24,866 bases of DNA from CAZMCH01 sp964564735 (lineage in GTDB: Bacteria; Poribacteria; DTPJ01): positions 1-24,866 of the forward strand of contig CAZMCH010000065.1 of assembly GCA_964564735.1 (NCBI GenBank), written 5' to 3'. The position numbers were made by a program, and so were the translations under genes. A model generated the notes under the pieces. It had not been told where the DNA came from. It made no database searches and saw only the letters and a list, made by a program, of their open reading frames with translations. Below, piece after piece: positions 22,482-24,866 of this stretch; position 1 is the stretch's first letter, and the number at the start of each line of letters is the position of its first letter.

Positions 22482-23801
22482 TTACTCAGCACGTATCACA
22501 CTACCTATACAATATAAGTTTTGTGCGGTCTTAACAAAAATATAACCTTTTGATATTGCTATGGTTGATCGACATTGACCTTCTCCCATATCAATCTTTG
22601 ATAGCAATTCAAATTGCTCTCCAGCAGAAAAAATAACTACCTCACCTGCCATGCTGATACAGTATATCTTATCATCTGCACCTGTTGGTGAAGCCTGAAA
22701 GCCTTGTTTTGTATCTAGTCTATCTCGCCATATAATATCGCCTGTTTCTGGTTTGATGCAAGTTATTATTCTCTTGCGATCATCTAATACAAATAGTTTA
22801 CCATTCATAACCAAAGGCGTTGAAACATCAGGGGCATTCTCAAAAATAGACCATAGCAAGTTTTTTTCTGTTAAAAGCCCTTCTTGATTACCATTCATAG
22901 CAAATATGGCGCCTCCTCTTGGTTCGCAGAATACCAATATCTCACCTACTCCAACCACTGATGGAACAAGACGAAAATTTCCACGACCATTTGGATTAAG
23001 ATTGCCCCAGCGCCAGATTTCTTTCCCATCAGAAGCTTTATGTGCAGTAACATAATCTGCACCAGCCAATATTATCATTAGACCGTTCTTGCTTTCAAAA
23101 GGATAAGGTGTTGTATATGCCTCCATAGATTCGTTAAATGCGTCAGTCTCTCTTTCTTGTTTCCATAGGTCTTTTCCTGTTTGTGGGTCTATGCAAAGAA
23201 GATATGATATTGGATTTGGTTGACCTTCCTTTGCAATAGCTTCTGTATACCGATGTATTACAGATAGATAGATTTTATCATTATATAGGATAGGACTTGC
23301 ACCATAATAAAAACTGAGTCGAAACTCGCCATGATCGTCTTGTATATTTCGTCTCCATAATTGATTTCCATTCATATCATAAGCAATCATATCTCCAGTC
23401 GAAAAGAAAAAATAGACACATTTCCCATCAGTAATCGGCGATGGGACTGAGCCATTATTGCCATTTCTATTTCTTGGTGCAGTGCCAACTTCATGTTTCC
23501 AGATTTCTTTTCCGTCAATACGATCAAGACATATCGCCCATAATTTGTTTTCTTCTTCATCTGTGGCACTAATAAAAACTTTATTTTCCCATATAATAGG
23601 GGTTGATGGTCCTGCACCGGGCATTTTGGTAACCCATTTTACGTTTTCTGTTTTATTCCAATTTATGGGTAGATTTTTTTCTGATGTTGAACCGTTGAAA
23701 TAAGGTCCTCGCCATTGCGCCCAATTTTCTGCATTTGTATTAAAGTTTATTAAGTAAATAGATATAGTAGAGATTATAAGAAAAATAACTAATGCCTTCA
23801 C
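22482..23801 (-). CDS. Exported PQQ-type beta-propeller protein
   Basis: This protein of 439 residues is built from PQQ-like propeller repeats. Recurring blocks are NKLWAICLDRIDGKEIWKH, YLLCIDPQTGKDLWKQ, VTAHKASDGKEIWRWG and ITCIKPETGDIIWRD. The start is a GTG at 23801, nine bases after AAAGGAG (23811-23817). It gives a signal peptide MKALVIFLIISTISIYL with probable cleavage after NTNA (24). The alternative TTG at 23834 is less likely because it would run into the end of the previous gene. Motif AQWRGPYFNGSTSEKNLP at the start of the mature part is common in BamB-like proteins of Planctomycetes and Poribacteria-type genomes, whose function is mostly unknown. No PQQ-coordinating dehydrogenase motif was recognised, so it is probably a binding or scaffold propeller rather than an enzyme. 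Confidence 0.87.
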   Translation of the reverse strand: MKALVIFLIISTISIYLINFNTNAENWAQWRGPYFNGSTSEKNLPINWNKTENVKWVTKMPGAGPSTPIIWENKVFISATDEEENKLWAICLDRIDGKEIWKHEVGTAPRNRNGNNGSVPSPITDGKCVYFFFSTGDMIAYDMNGNQLWRRNIQDDHGEFRLSFYYGASPILYNDKIYLSVIHRYTEAIAKEGQPNPISYLLCIDPQTGKDLWKQERETDAFNESMEAYTTPYPFESKNGLMIILAGADYVTAHKASDGKEIWRWGNLNPNGRGNFRLVPSVVGVGEILVFCEPRGGAIFAMNGNQEGLLTEKNLLWSIFENAPDVSTPLVMNGKLFVLDDRKRIITCIKPETGDIIWRDRLDTKQGFQASPTGADDKIYCISMAGEVVIFSAGEQFELLSKIDMGEGQCRSTIAISKGYIFVKTAQNLYCIGSVIRAE

Positions 23802-23810
23802 TATTGCTAT

Positions 23811-23817
23811 CTCCTTT
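23811..23817 (-). promoter_or_regulatory. Ribosome binding site for the GTG start of the propeller gene
   Basis: AAAGGAG on the minus strand overlaps the TAA stop of the preceding PD40 gene (23816-23818) and lies nine bases before the GTG. It decides for GTG at 23801 over the upstream TTG. Confidence 0.75.
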
Positions 23818-24866
23818 ATATTTTTGGATTCCAATTAGGGTGCATAGCACCATAACCCTTTGGAACGTTAGTTATAGGGTAAGCATTACTACCATCAGGT
23901 TTAATAACGTATAATTGTCGTAAGCCATCACGAGTTGACCCGATGATCCATAATTTTCCATCTGGGGATGGCGTGGGATGATAATTAAATACACCTGCTT
24001 TTGAATGTGTCAATTGTTCTATATTTCCATCAAGACTAACTCTCATAAGTTCAATGCTTTCACCTATTTTTGCTGTGTAATACACCCATTTCCCATCTTT
24101 TGACCATACAGGAACATCACTACTACCACCATGAAAGTTATATACATCAATCGTAGTCATAACACCAATATATCCTTGTCTATCTGCAAGTTTGCGTAAT
24201 TCCGTTCCATCGTTTTTTACAATATAAGGATGGCAGTCATAATGCTCACCACTTAAAAATAATAACATATTGCCATCTGGTGACCATTGGGGCACAAAGT
24301 TAAATGGATTTTTAGTATCTATATGCAATTCATTTGTTCCGTCTGCATCTGCAATATATACCTGATAGTTTTTGTGATAGCTTATTTTTTTGCCATTCGG
24401 TGATGCACTGTATCCATAGGTAAAGCCTTCTGTGCCTGATGAAAGGTCTTTTTTATTTTTTCCGTCAATGTCCATGACAAAAGGCTTTGCAATCCCGTTA
24501 ATTAGAGGATTAAAGCCTAGTTTTTCGGGATTATTAGGCCAAAACCATAATCCAGCATTATAAATGCTAACTCGTTCAACACTTGTAACATTAATAAGTT
24601 TTCCTGTATCTATATTTAGCAAATACATATCATAGAGATAGCCTTCTGTCATGCGAAAAGTCTTATTTTCCTCTTCCCATTCTGCATTTTTTGGGTCTTC
24701 CCATCCACAACCGATAATTGCCATTTTCCCATCTGGCGACCATCCTGCAAATTGCGTCCATGTATATTGATCTTTAATTAGCTCTGAGGCGATCTCATGT
24801 CTTACTGTTCCCTCAAGGTTCACGATATAAGACCTTGTTGTGTATCTGTTAGCGGTCAAACCACCA
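23816..24866 (-). CDS. PD40/TolB-like beta-propeller protein (5' end outside window)
   Basis: About 349 residues are present; the frame stays open through the right edge of the window, so the N-terminus is missing. A TTG at 24859 is only the first possible start inside the window and is probably not used, since the preceding Gly-Gly codons continue the frame. PD40 (WD40-like) blade motifs recur: FAGWSPDGKMAIIG, YSASPNGKKISY, PQWSPDGNMLLFLSG, PVWSKDGKWVYYTAK and PTPSPDGKLWIIGSTR. Such propellers occur in TolB, in S9 peptidase N-domains and in oligogalacturonate lyase. I see no peptidase domain after them, and I cannot confirm the lyase's histidine set. It is followed after 14 bases by the PQQ-propeller gene, so the two are probably co-transcribed. 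Confidence 0.82.
   Translation of the reverse strand, partial: GGLTANRYTTRSYIVNLEGTVRHEIASELIKDQYTWTQFAGWSPDGKMAIIGCGWEDPKNAEWEEENKTFRMTEGYLYDMYLLNIDTGKLINVTSVERVSIYNAGLWFWPNNPEKLGFNPLINGIAKPFVMDIDGKNKKDLSSGTEGFTYGYSASPNGKKISYHKNYQVYIADADGTNELHIDTKNPFNFVPQWSPDGNMLLFLSGEHYDCHPYIVKNDGTELRKLADRQGYIGVMTTIDVYNFHGGSSDVPVWSKDGKWVYYTAKIGESIELMRVSLDGNIEQLTHSKAGVFNYHPTPSPDGKLWIIGSTRDGLRQLYVIKPDGSNAYPITNVPKGYGAMHPNWNPKI

Noticed and set aside
1..24866. tRNA, rRNA, transposase, integrase or phage genes
   Set aside because: None was recognised on either strand. Reading by eye could miss a divergent tRNA, but no intergenic stretch has GC content or cloverleaf-like structure suggesting one.

Overview
This is a 24.9 kb AT-rich bacterial contig with one 10-N scaffold gap at 10754-10763, so it is most likely from a metagenome assembly. 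Nearly every gene has a purine-rich AAGGAGG-type ribosome binding site. The gene content combines oxygen-sensitive Fe-S and probable tungsten redox enzymes with families typical of large polysaccharide-degrading environmental genomes: DUF1080, LamG, PQQ-type propeller, PD40 propeller, Gfo/Idh/MocA and a sugar isomerase/epimerase. From memory this resembles Candidatus Poribacteria or a related Planctomycetes-like uncultured lineage living anaerobically. No marker gene is present, so the placement is inference.

Left part, plus strand (1-4664): a doubtful partial ORF, a DUF6599-like lipoprotein, a LarA-superfamily (nickel-pincer nucleotide) isomerase homologue with its active-site residues intact, and a HyuA-type hydantoinase/oxoprolinase ATPase without a HyuB partner. 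The last two look like one functional pair. A convergent EamA/DMT exporter (4675-5607, minus) and a divergent two-gene ABC-2 exporter (5688-7738, plus) follow.

Middle (7755-13676): a minus-strand operon encodes an ECF-type vitamin/metabolite importer and a sugar isomerase. The importer has an S component broken by the scaffold gap and a fused double ATPase, but no EcfT is visible. The isomerase start lies inside the ATPase gene. Divergent from it is an overlapping pair on the plus strand, a processive-type GT2 glycosyltransferase and an LPG-synthase/flippase-like membrane protein. These probably make or move a lipid-linked glycan.

Right part, minus strand (13940-24866): a probable six-gene operon (19924 down to 13940) encodes a DUF1080 sugar hydrolase, an aldo/keto reductase, an exported LamG protein, a Gfo/Idh/MocA dehydrogenase, an IorA-like TPP enzyme lacking its ferredoxin domain, and an oxidoreductase with a phosphogluconate-dehydrogenase-type C-terminal domain. 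Upstream lies a two-gene unit for a four-cluster polyferredoxin and an aldehyde:ferredoxin oxidoreductase, with a good sigma70-type promoter. Together these suggest anaerobic oxidation of unusual sugars or sugar acids through 2-oxoacid and aldehyde intermediates, with electrons passed to ferredoxin. The window ends with a PQQ-type propeller protein and a 5'-truncated PD40/TolB-like propeller protein. Two short degenerate intergenic repeats (about 13826-13912 and 22417-22464) are the only repetitive DNA noticed. No tRNA, rRNA, CRISPR array, insertion sequence or phage gene was seen.
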